A stretch of DNA of 64,000 bases from Desmodus rotundus (Eukaryota > Chordata > Mammalia > Chiroptera > Phyllostomidae): positions 14,537,082 through 14,601,081 of the forward strand of contig NC_071397.1 in assembly GCF_022682495.2 (NCBI RefSeq). The letters run 5' to 3'. Both the position numbers and the translations under genes were made by a program. A model generated the notes under the pieces. That model ran no database searches, had not been told where the DNA came from, and saw only the letters and a list, made by a program, of their open reading frames with translations. Numbering within the stretch: the stretch's first letter is position 1; the number at the start of each line of letters is the position of its first letter. Below, piece by piece: positions 51,632 to 63,273 of this stretch.

Positions 51632-53525
51632 TTTAAAGTATATTTTATTGATTATGCTATTATAGTTGTCCCACTTTTTTCTCCCCTTTATCTGCCCCAC
51701 CCTTCACTCCCCCTCCCTCCAGCCTTTGCCCTCCCCTTAGTTCATGTCCATGGGAAGTACATATAAGGTTTTTGGCCTCTCCATTTCCCATACTATTCTT
51801 AACCTCCCCCCGTCTATTTTGTACCTACCACTTATGTTTCTTACTCCTTATACCTTTTCTCCCATTCTCCCCCCTCCACCTTCCTGCTGATAACCCTTCA
51901 TGTGATTTTCATTTCTGTGATTCTGTTCCTGTTCTAGTTGTTTGCTTAATTTGTTTTTGTTTTTGTTTTTTAGATTTGGTTGTTGATAGTTGTGAGTTCA
52001 TTGTCATTTTACTGTTCATATTTTCGATCTTCTTCAATTTCTTAGATAAGTCCCTTTAACATTTTGTATAATAATGGCTTGGTGATGAACAACTTTTTAA
52101 CTTGATTTTATCTGGGAAGCACTTTATCTGCTCTCCCATTCTAAATGAGAGCTTTGCTGGATAGAGTAATCTTGGATGTAGGTCCTGGCCTGTCACAGCT
52201 TCAAATACTTCTTTCCAGCTCTTCTTGCTTGTAAGATTTCTTCTGAGAAATCAGCTGATAGTCTTATGGGAACTCTTTTTAGCTAATTGTCTCCTTTTCT
52301 CTTGCTGCTTTTAAGATTCTCTCCTTATCTTTAATCTTAGATAACTTATGATGTGTCTTGATGTGTTCCTCCTTGGGTCCAGCTTGGGATTATCTGAGCT
52401 TCCTGGACTTGCATGTCTATTTCCTTCACCAGATAGGGAAGTTGTCCTTCATTATTTTTTCAAATAAGTTTTCAACTTCTTGCTCTTCCTCTTCTCCTTT
52501 TGTAAGCCCTATGATTTGGATGTTGGAACTTTTAAATTTGAATTTGTTCTGGAGGTTCCTAAGTCTCTTCTCATTTTTTTTTTTTGATTTCTTATTTCTC
52601 CATTCTGTTCCAATTGAATATTTATTTCTTCCTTCTGTTCCGAGTCATTGATTTGAGTCCCAGTTTCCTTTCCTTCACTCTTGGTTTCCTGTATATTTTT
52701 CTTTATTTCACTTTTTATAGACTTCACTTCCTCCTTTATTTTGCATCCATACTCAATCATTTCTCTGAGCATCCTGATTACCAGTATTTTGAACTCTGTG
52801 TCTTAATAGGTTGGCCATCTCTTTGTCACTTCGTTTTTTTTCTGGAGTTTTGCTCTGTTCTTTCATCTGGGCCATATTTCTTTGTCTTGGCACACCTGTT
52901 ATGTTGTAACAGGTGGAGCCTTAGGCATTCACCAGGGTGGGACAACCCACTTCACTGTGCTCTATGTGGAAAAGGGATCAGAGAGGGAGCAGTGCCACTT
53001 GCTCAGCTCTCCCCCTGCTTTCAGTCACTTCCCCTGCTTCTCACAAGGGAATGGAGCCCTTCTGGTGCTGATTCCTGTGGTGGATATTCTTGGGTATGTT
53101 CTAGGATCCCATGGGCCCCTCCAACGGACTCTCCTGTGAGATTGGGAGTTTCTCCCACTGCTGCAATCCCCACAGGTTTTTACAGCCAGAGGTTTTGATG
53201 CTTCATTTCCCTCTACTGGAACCCTGGGTTGCATAGTCTGTCTTGCTCCCCAGTTGTTCCTCCCCGTTTATCCACATGTGGATGTGGGACCACCTGATCT
53301 GCCACCCACTGCCTTGCTGTGTGTCCTCTCAGCTCCAGCTTCCCATTTCTGCTCCTCCTACCAGTCTGGATGAATGTTTCTTCTTTAACTCCTTGGTTGT
53401 CAGACTTCCATACAGTTCAATTTTCTGTCAGTTCTGGTTGTTTTTTGTTTATAAATTTGTTGTTTTCCTTTGTTTGGTTGTGTGAGAAAGCAAAGCATAT
53501 TTACCTACACCTCCATCTTGGCCAT
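51632..53525 (-). mobile_element. HAL1-like (half-L1) retrotransposon, 5'-complete, no ORF2
   Basis: On the minus strand the element begins GGCCAAGATGGAGGTGTAGG, typical of an L1 5' end. It has a roughly 650-bp 5' region and an L1 ORF1-type region at about 52875-52042, then passes directly into a short G-rich 3' region ending GACAACTATAATAGCATAATC plus an AATAAA signal. No reverse transcriptase or endonuclease sequence is present. The flanks are near-identical duplications: AAATTTCCTTTTC at 51619-51631 and AAATTCCTTTTC at 53526-53537. It therefore inserted as an ORF2-less unit and was not deleted afterwards. This is the defining architecture of HAL1 elements, which borrow L1 machinery. A private internal deletion in the source copy is the alternative. 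Confidence 0.8.
52042..52875 (-). pseudogene. Degenerate L1-type ORF1 (RNA-binding protein) within the HAL1-like element
   Basis: Read on the minus strand, a start codon at 52875 (MAQMKEQSKTPEK) and a stop at 52044 bracket about 278 codons' worth of sequence, broken by frameshifts and stops. The longest surviving piece (52509-52772) is a charged E/K-rich coiled-coil segment. It is followed, in shifted frames, by an ERIRNL/NIRIIG-like motif that introduces the RNA-recognition domain of L1 ORF1p and then by the C-terminal nucleic-acid-binding region. ORF1p packages LINE RNA. This copy cannot make a full protein. Confidence 0.75.
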
Positions 53526-54044
53526 AAATTCCTTTTCAGGGAATTTTCTATAATGGTAATCTCACTAGGCAATGGAAAGGTTTATCAAGGAAACTTTAGA
53601 ATATATCAAGTTTTATATTTTATAAAAATAAAGAGAAAACTTTTTTTCTAGTGATGCTAAATTGCAACATAGGCTCTAACAAAATCAGAGTGGTATTTCC
53701 ATGTCTTAAAGAAATAGTAAGAACATAAAAAGCCACAATGAGGGAGAAGTCCAGATACTGCAAGACACAATTTTCACACTCTCTCCTCTCTCAGTGATCT
53801 TTAACGTCATAAATCAACCCTGGATGTTGTAGGTGCAGAAATTAGTAAGCTTGGTGAATGGTTACTCTTCAGTATTGCTGCAATTCAAAACCTTAAAATA
53901 TTCTAAAACGAACTCTTCTGCTATGTTCTGAAATGTAACAACAAAATATTTGCTCTGTCAAGGAAGAGTTTGTTTTGTTGTTTTATTGTTTTCCAAAGCA
54001 AAGATACCAAGACTGAGAACTAGTGAAATAAAAGGAAAAAATAC

Positions 54045-54165
54045 TGTACAGGGTTAGGAAATCTGGGTTTTCATCTCAGCTTTCCCACTATCTTTGTGTG
54101 TTTTATTGGGTAAGTTATGTACAGTCTTTTGCCCTTTTGTCTGAATTCATATATTAAATGAAATA
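54045..54165 (+). repeat. MIR remnant
   Basis: AATCTGGGTTTTCATCTCAGC and CACTATCTTTGTGTGTTTTATTG correspond to the MIR core (CTGGGTTC..., CTAGCTGTGTGACC). Confidence 0.45.
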
Positions 54166-54240
54166 TTTGGACCTTTTAGTATTGAATTTTGAGGACCCTA
54201 CAATATTATTCATTTCATTCTTCAACTGAGGCTAGAATTT

Positions 54241-54411
54241 GATCGTGATGTTGTGCGTCGGGAAGTTAAGTCTGGCAGCGGTGGACCTTCCAGTGGCATA
54301 CACAGCGGTGGTGACGCCGGGCCTTTAAAGAACTATGGTTAATAAGGTCTCAAAACTGCGTAATCCAAACCTAGTTGGGCATAAAAGAAAGAAGCCCAAG
54401 TCTTTCGGTAA
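54241..54411. other. CpG-rich patch of unknown origin
   Basis: Seven CpG dinucleotides fall within about 85 bases (54243-54325), with two more by 54407, while the AT-rich flanks on both sides have almost none. Short open frames exist on the plus strand, one ending in KNYG and another starting MVNKVSKLRNPN, but I recognise no protein. There is no A-tail or duplicated flank. It could be a fragment of a retrocopied transcript, a young repeat piece or a conserved element. Confidence 0.5.
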
Positions 54412-55299
54412 ACCTCTATTTCTATTCCCATCTTCTTAGCAGGATCTCTTAGAGTCAGTGAACATTCACTCTCTTATGCTCCAAGATTCAAACCATTCAC
54501 CCCCATTAGAACTTATCCCTGAAGATGGGTGTTACTTGTGGTGTTATAGTGTTCAATCATCTTATTTTTGACCATTTTACTTTCTTCTCTATTGTGTCTG
54601 CTTGTTCTTTTTTGTGACTGCTCATCCACTTAATAGCCTCAATATAATTTCAATGTCACATATACTACACATCTGTATCCTCTTGAATTTTTAAAGCCTG
54701 TACCAATTTTTATATTTTGTGCTGGTGCTCCCATATGTAATATTATGTTTATCTAATTGTATATCATAGATTTAGATTTAGAAAAGAAGATGATTTTAGG
54801 CATATGTATTTTCTCTAGAAAAGATAGTAGAAAGAGAAATATAGACTTATAATAAATTTTTAAAACTACCCAACATGGCCCCATTTAATTCCAGCTTAAT
54901 GCCCTTTCTCTGTACAAGCATAAACCAATGAGAATGCCACTAATTCAATTTATAACCAGTAGTCAGCCTTTTTTATTTTTAACCATCAATGCTTTATGTG
55001 AATGTGTCTTCTCTTTCTGCCAGGGAGAAATATGGGCAAATATTGCACACAGATGCCAAGCTGGCTCCTACTGTATCTTGTTGGTCTTCTGTGGCTAGCT
55101 TCCAGGGACATCAGTAGCCTTGGTTTATTAGTACTTTTGCAGCCCATCCTGAGTTTGTTTTATAATCCCTGAGTCTTACTTTAGTCAGTTGGATGCCTCT
55201 GGAGACATGCAGATGATTTGTTTTTTCACATAAGCTCAGGGTTTCCAGATATGAGACTTTCATTCATCATCTTAAGCTGAGCTTCATATTCATTTGTTT

Positions 55300-57340
55300 A
55301 CTAATTTATGCAAATATTTATATTAAGCACCTACTTTGTTCCAAGTATTTTGGGTTCTAAAGTAAAAGGTATCAAATGGAACTGGTCAAGCTGTGGCCTG
55401 TATAGATTTTACATTCTAGGCCTCCAAAGGGGTGACATCAGGCAATTAGAAAATCTACATCACTATCTTATATTATTGACAAATGATATAAAATAAAATA
55501 AAACAGGAAAATGGATAGAGAGTATAGGTGGTCAGAGAAAAGCTTTTCTAAAAAAAAATGAGATTGAAGCAGAGAACTAAATGAAGTGAAGAAGGGGCAT
55601 GTGGAAACCTCAGAAAAGAGTATCCCTGACAAAGAGAACTATGCATGCAAAGACTTCGAGATGGACCTTGCTTGGTGAAGTTAAGAAAGAGAAAGAAAGG
55701 GAGTGTGGCTGGTGCACAGTGGACAATGTCTGTGTATTTTAAGGAGGGGTTAGGAAGGTACTATAGGACCAGGTCATGTAGGGCACTGAGAACTTATTAC
55801 TTTATATGGAAAGCTGTCTGAAGCATTTTGAAACTAGAGAGTATGAACTGACTCATACTGTAAAACATCTTTGAGCTATACATTGTGGCTATTATGTTGT
55901 AGCATCTTTCACTGCAATGTGGAAATTAGTTTGTAATAAAGCAAGAATGCTTATAGGGAAACTATGTAAAAGGTTATTGCAAAATCTTCATGAGATATAA
56001 TAGTGGCTTGGAATAGCATGGAAGCAGTGACAGTTGTTCAAAGAGATTAGACTCAGGATCTGTATTTGAAAGTAGAATTGACAGGATTGGCTGAAAGACT
56101 GGAAGTGGTGTGTTAGAAGAGTCAAGGATGATCCCAAGCTTTGAGGACTGAATAACTAATAGAAATCAGTTTCCATTTCCTGTCATAGGGAGATTGTGGG
56201 AGGAACAAATTGCAGGGAAAAAATACCAAGAGTTTAGTTTTATATCTGCTAAGGAAGAGATGGCTATTAAGCATCCAAGTGGGAAAACATGGGGTTAGCT
56301 CTGTAAGACAGTACGCAGATCAGGCTCAGAAGTAAAACCTGTATGTTAAAGCTGAAGATATAAATTTTGGATTCCTCATGGTTTAGTTTATGAAATACTT
56401 GAAATCTGATGACATCAACTAGAAGATTAATGCAAGTGGAACACAGAAGTCTGAATTCTGATCCTGTGACTATTCCAGTGCTTAGAGATTGGGAAAATGA
56501 GCATGAATCAGAGGAGACACTGAGAACAATCAGGCAGTGAGCTAGCAGAAAAACCATAATAGTGCCCCAGCACCCAAGGTTAGAAGGTGTTTCACAAAGA
56601 AGCAAAGGATCGATTGTTTCAAAATCTGCTAAGAAATTGTGTCCAACGAGAAGTGAGAATTGTTTTTTATTTCGTGATTTGAAGGTCATTGGTGACTTTG
56701 ACAAGATCTGCTTTGGGGGAGTGCTAGAGGTAATTTAAAGAGGTCCAATAACACTTGGAGGATAGCAAGTGAAGACAGTGACTATAGAGAATTTTTTCAT
56801 GGAGTTTTGCAATAAAGGGAAATATCAATGATTGTATGATAATGGGAATGTGCAGTAAATAAAGAAAACTTCATGGTAAAGAAGAGAAAGAGGAAAATTC
56901 CTAGGAGAGATGGGACTAGATTCAGAGCTCAGGTAGAGTCATTGGCTTTATATAAGAGCATAGACAGCTTATCTCTACCTAAGAAAAGGGAAGGCACATA
57001 TATGGACAGAGCCAATAAATTAGTACATGTGGGGTGGGAGCATGTGGAAGTTCTTTTCTGTGGCTTCAACTTTGCCAGTAAAATATGAACCAAGTCATCA
57101 GCTGAGAATAAATTTGGGGAGGGAGGTGTTGAAGAAAGAGAAGAGAGCTTGAAAGAGTCACTTTGGAAAATGGGGGAATGAATTAAAGAAAACTTAAGAC
57201 AATAATCTAAGAAGCACTAAGGTTCCACTTGAACTCTGTGCACATGAATTTAAATAAAAAAAGAAGTCGGTCAGCATTGTTGCTGAGTTCCATCCCTTCC
57301 CTGCCCAGCTTTATTTTATAGCTGTTCAGAGAGGAGTTGA
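55300..57340 (-). mobile_element. Long L2 LINE fragment with reverse-transcriptase remnant
   Basis: The left edge carries the minus-strand L2 3' end, with ATTAAGCACCTACTTTGTTCC resembling the reverse of the L2 tail. About 2 kb of L2-like sequence follows. The conceptual minus-strand translation at 56267-56704 aligns with the L2/CR1-type RT: a decayed FSVLILLDLSAAFDTVDH-like stretch appears as FSLLVGHNFLADFETIDP, and the active-site YADD equivalent has become LNHEES. The element is long dead. Most L2 copies are a few hundred bases, so a piece reaching upstream of the RT core is unusually long. Confidence 0.75.
56267..56704 (-). pseudogene. Dead L2 reverse-transcriptase fragment
   Basis: This 145-codon open stretch is the fingers-to-palm region of an L2-type reverse transcriptase read in a mostly preserved frame. 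Similarity runs from the AFDTVDH region to the position of the YADDSQIYIS motif. The catalytic aspartates of YADD are lost and the GVPQGSVLGPLLF motif is scrambled. It is not a host gene; the open frame is a chance survival. Confidence 0.65.
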
Positions 57341-57439
57341 GTATTGAGCATTGAGATGAATTTGATGACGGAAAAAAATCCCAGAAAAAAAAGGAGAGGG
57401 TTTATAGTATATGCAGAGTGACTATAATAACAGATTATG

Positions 57440-58140
57440 AAAATTATACTAGTTAGGCTCAGTTAGACTATGTTGCAATAGTAAATAAGGCCTTCAATTT
57501 ACTTAGCCTAACACAACAAAGATCTACTTCTTATTCATATCGGAGTTGGTGTGAGTCAGGAAAATCTCCTTGGTACCTCTTTACAAACAGAAAGTCAGGG
57601 ACCTAGGATACCTCCATCTTGCAATTCAGTCTTCTCAGTGCGTGCTCCTAGTCCAAAAGGGAGAAGAACTAGAGGAATCACACCTCCTTGTAACTATACC
57701 CAAAGTGATTCAGTTACCTCTCATCATACTCTATTGGCCAGAAGTGGACAAATGGCCAGCAGCTAACTGCCAGAGTGTGTAAAAAATTTTTGAGAGCAAA
57801 TGAATTATTTTATAAGCATCAATTGCCTCTTCCACATAAATTAAGCCAAACATTAAAGGCAATAAAGTTTCATCTTCAAACATCATCATAGTAAAAAGCT
57901 GATTGGATCAAAATATTGTGATTCTCTGTGGGGTCAGAAAATTGTTTTAAGTTGGAGTCTGTTCCATGCTATCTATTTCTGTAAAACACATCCTGAAGCT
58001 TAGTAGTGTAAAACAATAACCATTTCATTATTCTCATGCATTCTGTGGGTGGGTATTTTGGTAAGATCAAGTGGTGCCAGCTCTCCCCACCTCTCTGACG
58101 TCTAGATCCTCAGCTGAAATGACAAATAGCTGAGGATGAC
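57440..58140 (+). repeat. Eroded LTR-type repeats (MaLR-like)
   Basis: Two blocks carry LTR hallmarks. At 57440-57790, CCTAACACAACAAAGATC-TACTTCTTATTC is followed by ACTCTATTGGCCAGAAGTGG. At 57950-58140, TAGTAGTGTAAAACAATAACC and CATTCTGTGGGTGGGTATTT resemble MLT1-type LTRs. Both are heavily diverged and may be separate insertions. Confidence 0.4.
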
Positions 58141-58149
58141 TTGAATGTT

Positions 58150-60680
58150 GGAAAGCTGGCTGTTCTTCTTTTTTTACTATTAACAAGCTTCTTCTAGTGG
58201 TAGTTGGAATTTAGGAATGAAGAAGAGAACAGTTACATAATACAGTTGTAATCAGGGTGAGAAGCATATGGACCCATTTTGGTGATCTTTTTTATCTCAG
58301 GAGTAGCTGATATGCTAGTTCAGACTTTTTAAATGGAAAGATTTATAAATAAGCCATATGCTGCCTAGTATGTGCTGCCCTTACTTTTTATCTCTTAAAT
58401 CAGACTGTGAATCAGGCTTGAATATGTAAGCAGACAGGGAGACGAGAGACATCAATTTATCCAGCACATGGAAGAACTATGACAGGCACTTCCCCTTCTG
58501 CAGCATGGACATCTGGGCCTTCCTCAAATGCATGTCTATTACAGGCAACCTTAACTATTCTCATTAATTGATATTGACTCGACTGTCACGTCAGAACATC
58601 CCAAGAAAAAATAGTACTGATGCAGGAGAGCTACAGTTGCCAACCAGAGTGAGATTTTCTGCAGTACTCCATCAAGGTAAATGCTGCAATTCAAACTCTT
58701 GAAATTCCAAGGGTAAAAAAGCATCGGGGGTTATACCATTGCTTTTTTGAGGAAAAACAAAGTCCCATCTTAATAAAAAATAATTTAGAAACTGGAGAGT
58801 TCTTCGATTCAATTCTTTTTCAAGCTGGCATTTTCATAACCAGATACATAACAAAGAGGAAAATTAGAAGAGAAACATGAGATAAATCCTATGTTGATCT
58901 GAGGATCAGAGAGGCCAGCCTTCAGCTTTCGAATACTGAGGAATCCTGTGCATTGATTCCCATCTGCCCTCCTGCACACTGTGGTTTAGGTACCGTATGC
59001 ATCAAATAACTGTCTGTCATAGTTGTATGTCCAGACCATGGCAAAACTCTATTACTCAAGCCTTGGCTTATAGGTATTGTGTGACCTTAGATGAATTATA
59101 ACTCTGAATTTGAACGTAATATAAAGAAAATCATGCTATTTTTTTCCTACTGCTTCCCCACACTGACTAGGCTTAAATGGGAATAAGAATATATCTTGGC
59201 AAGTGACATTTGCAGTGATTGTTTCAACTTTAACATCCTAAACTAAATGTTATATTTAATAATATAAAACAGTAAAGTATTAGTTAAAAATATTTACTAA
59301 TACCTGGCTGGTGGAGCTCAGTGGATTGAGCATGGGCTGCGAATCAAAAGGTCACCGGTTCACTTCCCAGTCAGGGCACATGCCTGGTTAGTAAATGACC
59401 TGAGTAAATAGTATTTCTGATGGTTCCTCCCTTCTATTCTCCCTGTGAGCTTTTGACGATATTTTTCTTTCAGGTTACATTATTTATTCCATTCTGCTTC
59501 ATCCTTGGCCCACTCTGCTAATTCTTCATAATAGTATCCTGAGGGATGGAAACCCTAAGGCAGTGCCACTTTGTGTGAGCGTTCTTGTATTCCCCCACCG
59601 TACCCAAATACTACTACCAATATGCCATCTACTCACTCAGCACTGCTATGGTTCCAGAGCAGTCTTTCAAGGGACAGAGATTCATCCCAGGAAACCCAGG
59701 GGTTTAGTTGCTGTGTAGCTAATTCCAGTTTCTTTCACATTCTTTTTTCTGACCAAGCTGCTACACGCCCAATATACAAGGCTGTTTCATGTTTCATGAT
59801 TTTTTTTCCAGAAATTTCCTTCTCTCCCTCCCTTGTTCTGATTTTAAAGGCTTATATGTCTTCTGCTCTTTGGCATCTCTTACTGACCTCCAAACCCAAG
59901 AATGACTGATTTCTTCTTTTGTCTACCCTTGTTTACATTCTGTCTTCACTTCTACGCTAAGCTGTAAAACCTTCGTCAGAAAGGATCAACTTACTTTCTT
60001 TATATCCTCAGCAAATAGTAGTGGGGTTAGCACAGTAAAGAACATATTTTAAATTTATGTTTCCATTGACGGAATGAAGAACAGCTCTGGCATATGGGTG
60101 CACTATGCAGAATTGGCCTTCACCTTGGGTTTCTTGTGTAACACTCGAGCAGGTTACCTTCTCTGCACTCCCCACCATCACCAACAGATTTTCCTCTCTA
60201 CCCTCCCTTCCCCAATGATTGTCCTGGAAGGCCAATTTTTATGGCTTCCATCACCCACACTCCCTTGTCCTCTGGTTTGAGGTTGAGCTTGGCCAATAAG
60301 GGGTATCACCAGCAGGTATTAGGGTGGACAAGAAAGAGGTCAAGGCCATTCTTTCCTGCTCTTTTCCTCTCTAATTTGATACTATTTTTCTAGCAACAGC
60401 TTCAGTCTCTAACAGGCAGCCACTCCTAAATATCTACAGTTCATACTGGATCCTGGTGTTACTACTTCTTCCTTTTATTCTTTTAGACTTAAAAGTGGCA
60501 ACAGTTTCCTGCTCTTGATAGCCTCTGCATATTTCAACACTCCTTCTTGTTGTTCTTTTTTCTTTTAAATGACTCTTCCAATACCTCTGTAAGTAATTTC
60601 TCAATTAGGTCTTTTTTATTTATACTATCTGATGGATATCTATCTCTTGTCAAGCCTCTCTTTGTTTTTTGAGTAAATAT
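58150..60680. other. Intron 2, mostly unrecognised
   Basis: Besides the truncated SINE, the segment at 60370-60640 (AAGTGGCAACAGTTTCCTGC with a following CTCTGTAAGTAATTTCTC) faintly resembles an old LTR 3' region. I could not place it. 49997-51090 and 53540-55300 hold only the GT repeat, the MIR remnant and the CpG-rich patch. 63623-64000 shows a T-run and nothing else. Confidence 0.4.
59302..59388 (+). mobile_element. VES-type SINE, tRNA-like head only (3'-truncated)
   Basis: The copy contains CCTGGCTGGTGGAGCTCAG and B-box GGTTCACTTCCC but stops after GGGCACATGCCTGGTT, lacking the CT-rich block and A-tail. No obvious target-site duplication is present. Confidence 0.75.
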
Positions 60681-60684
60681 GATA

Positions 60685-60850
60685 CTTTTTATATTTCTTA
60701 TTGTTGTTCCATTACAGTCGCCCCCATTTTTCCCCATTACTCAGCTTCAGTCCTCCTCCTACCCAGTTGTCTTTGTCCATCGGTCCTTTATCCATGTTTC
60801 TTGATGACCCCTCCCCTCCCGCTTGTCAGTTTGGACATCTTACATTCACA
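60685..60850 (-). mobile_element. L1-type 3' end fragment (antisense)
   Basis: The stretch from TTTATATTTCTTATTGTTG through CCATTACAGTCGCCCCC, then a C-rich TCCTCCTCCTACCC and CCATGTTTCTTGATGACCC, is the antisense of a bat L1 3' UTR. Compare the CTATTATAGTTGTCCCAC start of the HAL1-like element. It is a short 5'-truncated copy. Confidence 0.5.
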
Positions 60851-61989
60851 ATGTGCTTTCCTTTCTCAATAAGTTGAACTCTTGAAAGCATGCAAGCTTC
60901 CTCTGCAGACTTATTTTTGTATATTTTATGACTACTGTGATATGACTTTTTTGAGAAAGATTCTAAAGAAAAAAATCAAATATCCACATTTTTACCATCG
61001 CCTTTGGTAGAACTTGGGGCTACCATTAATAGAGGCTATGCCCTTTGCAAAACAAGGGTGAGAAATGATCTCACTGGAGAATTCCATACCTCCATAGTGA
61101 ATTTTAGGTCATGGTGGCTATTTTCCTCCTTGTACCTAGTTTAAGCTAAAAGTAGTTTGCTATAAAATTGTTGCCTCACAGTCAGATTTTCCATATATAT
61201 ATGTATAAATAAAAGTGGCTGCCTGTCCTTGTTTTGTGCCTTGGTTCCTGTGCTTTTGCAGTTATAAATAGTGCTGGCTTTCACTCCTGGCACGTAGCAC
61301 TGCAAGCTCCCGTCTAATTTGCTGTCCATACTCACCCTGAAGTCCTCTGCAGCATTCCTGCTTTCCAAGCATTTCCCTCTCATTGAGTAGCTATGTCTCA
61401 CTTTCCACAGAGCTATTCAATTTTTTATTTTTTATTTTCAGGGTTCATACACTTTCTTCTACCAACCTGTATTCTCTCTAGAAATGCTTTTTCTAAAGCT
61501 GATTGGTAGTTCTTTTTTAATTCATTTTTCCTTTATTATAAAAACAACCACCTATTATAGGAAAACACTGAAATAAAAAGAAAGTATGAAAAACCACCAT
61601 CCAGAGATATTGTTGATGAAAATTTAATGTACATTTTTCAACTATATCTATAGATAGAAAAGTATGTAGATATATAAAGTAAAACAAGGCTCTGTATTTA
61701 TTTCATTATGCAACATTCTTTTTTATTGAATAACTCAAGACTTTCCACACATACAAAAATGTTAAAAACCTGTGTTATACTATTTTCATAGTTATCTGTT
61801 AACACACAAATACTGCTCAGAGTAAGAAACAGAACATCGCCAGCATTCCAGAAGCCTTTTACTGTCTCTGTCTATTCACACTGTGCAATAGCTATTATCA
61901 TGACTTTTAAGATAATCAGTTCTTAGCTTTTCTTTATAGTTTCACTACCTATGTTACATGCACACAAATATATATCTTCTTCATGAACT

Positions 61990-63130
61990 AAATATTTTAT
62001 GTGTATACACTAATCTTCTTCTTCTAGAAATGCTTAAATATTTTTAGCTTTAAAGTCTATTTTCTGATATTAATATAGCTGCATGAGAATCTTTTGTTCA
62101 TATCTAAGTGTATATTTTATCATATTTATCATTATTTTAGTGTCAACTTTTTGGTTTTCCTAGATTTTCTATGTGTCTTGTAAATTATATATAATTGGAA
62201 GTAAAGGTTTTTTCCAGTATAATGATTTTTGTCTTTTAGCTGAAGAACTTAGTACCTTTAGTTCCTTTAATATAATTTTAGATATCTTTGCATTTAAATT
62301 TACCATTTCCTTTTGAGCTATTTGTCTCATATGTCCCATATGTGTTTCTATCTGTATATTTTTTCACTTTCTTTTTGGTTATTTTCAGATTGAATTAATA
62401 TATTTTATTATACCTTTATTTTCTTTTACATGTTTCATAGTTTAATGTTTGCTTCTAATTTTGCGATCACTCTAGCAATTAAAATATTCATAGTTATCAA
62501 TATCTAAAATTTATCAAAAACTTCATTTTTCTTCCTTATATAATGAAGCTACATCATTTGAACTTCATTGAGACTCCTTCCTGACTTATACATATGTTAT
62601 ATCTGTTTAGCATTTTAATTCTAATGTTACTATTTAACCTTACTAGAAAATTTTAAAAAAATTACAGTTTGTGGTTTTTCATTTTCACACATACTACTTT
62701 TTTATTATCATTTCTTCTTGCATCTCAGATTTTTCATTCGAAATTACTTTCTTCTTTTTAAAGAAAATTATTTAGCATCTTTACAGATGTTCTGTTGGTG
62801 AAAAACTCAGTTTTTCTTTACTTTTTTGAACATGCCTTTTTTGCTTTCATGCTTTAAAGATATTTTTGCTAGGTATAAAATTCTTTCATTACCTTGAAAA
62901 TAATGATTATCAAAAATAATGATTCTGTATCATCTTTATTCCATTGTCTTTTTTTGATGACTCTTTTTAATATTTTTCACTGTCTTTGGCTTTCTGCAGT
63001 TCCACTATGATATATCTAAATGTGGCTTTCTCTGTAGTTATCTCACTGAGCCTCTGGATTTAATGGATTATTGTTTATAAATTCTAAAAACCTACCAGCT
63101 TTATATATTAAAAATTATTCCTATCTCATT
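61990..63130 (-). mobile_element. Antisense L1M fragment (ORF1 and upstream region)
   Basis: Plus-strand text such as TTCTGATATTAATATAGCTGC, the later TTTGCTAGGTATAAAATTC and CTGCAGTTCCACTATGATATATC match the antisense of old mammalian L1M elements. The part from about 62870 to 63070 corresponds to the same ORF1 segment seen in the HAL1-like element. It is heavily diverged with no open frame. AT-rich sequence at 61500-61990 may belong to the same insertion. Boundaries are approximate. Confidence 0.6.
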
Positions 63131-63273
63131 CTTTTCTGCCCCTCCGAGTTCCATTCCAACATGTCATGATTTTGCATGTCTCTTACCCTCCCTTTTGCAT
63201 TTTCTCTTTGTCTCTCAAAGATGCATTCTGAATAATACCTGCAATTGGATAGAGCAGCTTACTAATTGTCTTT

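Noticed and set aside
52584..53198. 204-codon open frame, the longest in the window
   Set aside because: It runs antisense through the 5' region and ORF1 of the HAL1-like retroelement. Its length reflects the skewed base composition of that element, and it has no protein similarity of its own.
54241..54345. 5S or other structural RNA copy
   Set aside because: The GAAGTTAAG fragment briefly recalls 5S rRNA, but the rest of the sequence does not follow 5S, U2, U3, U6 or 7SK as I know them.
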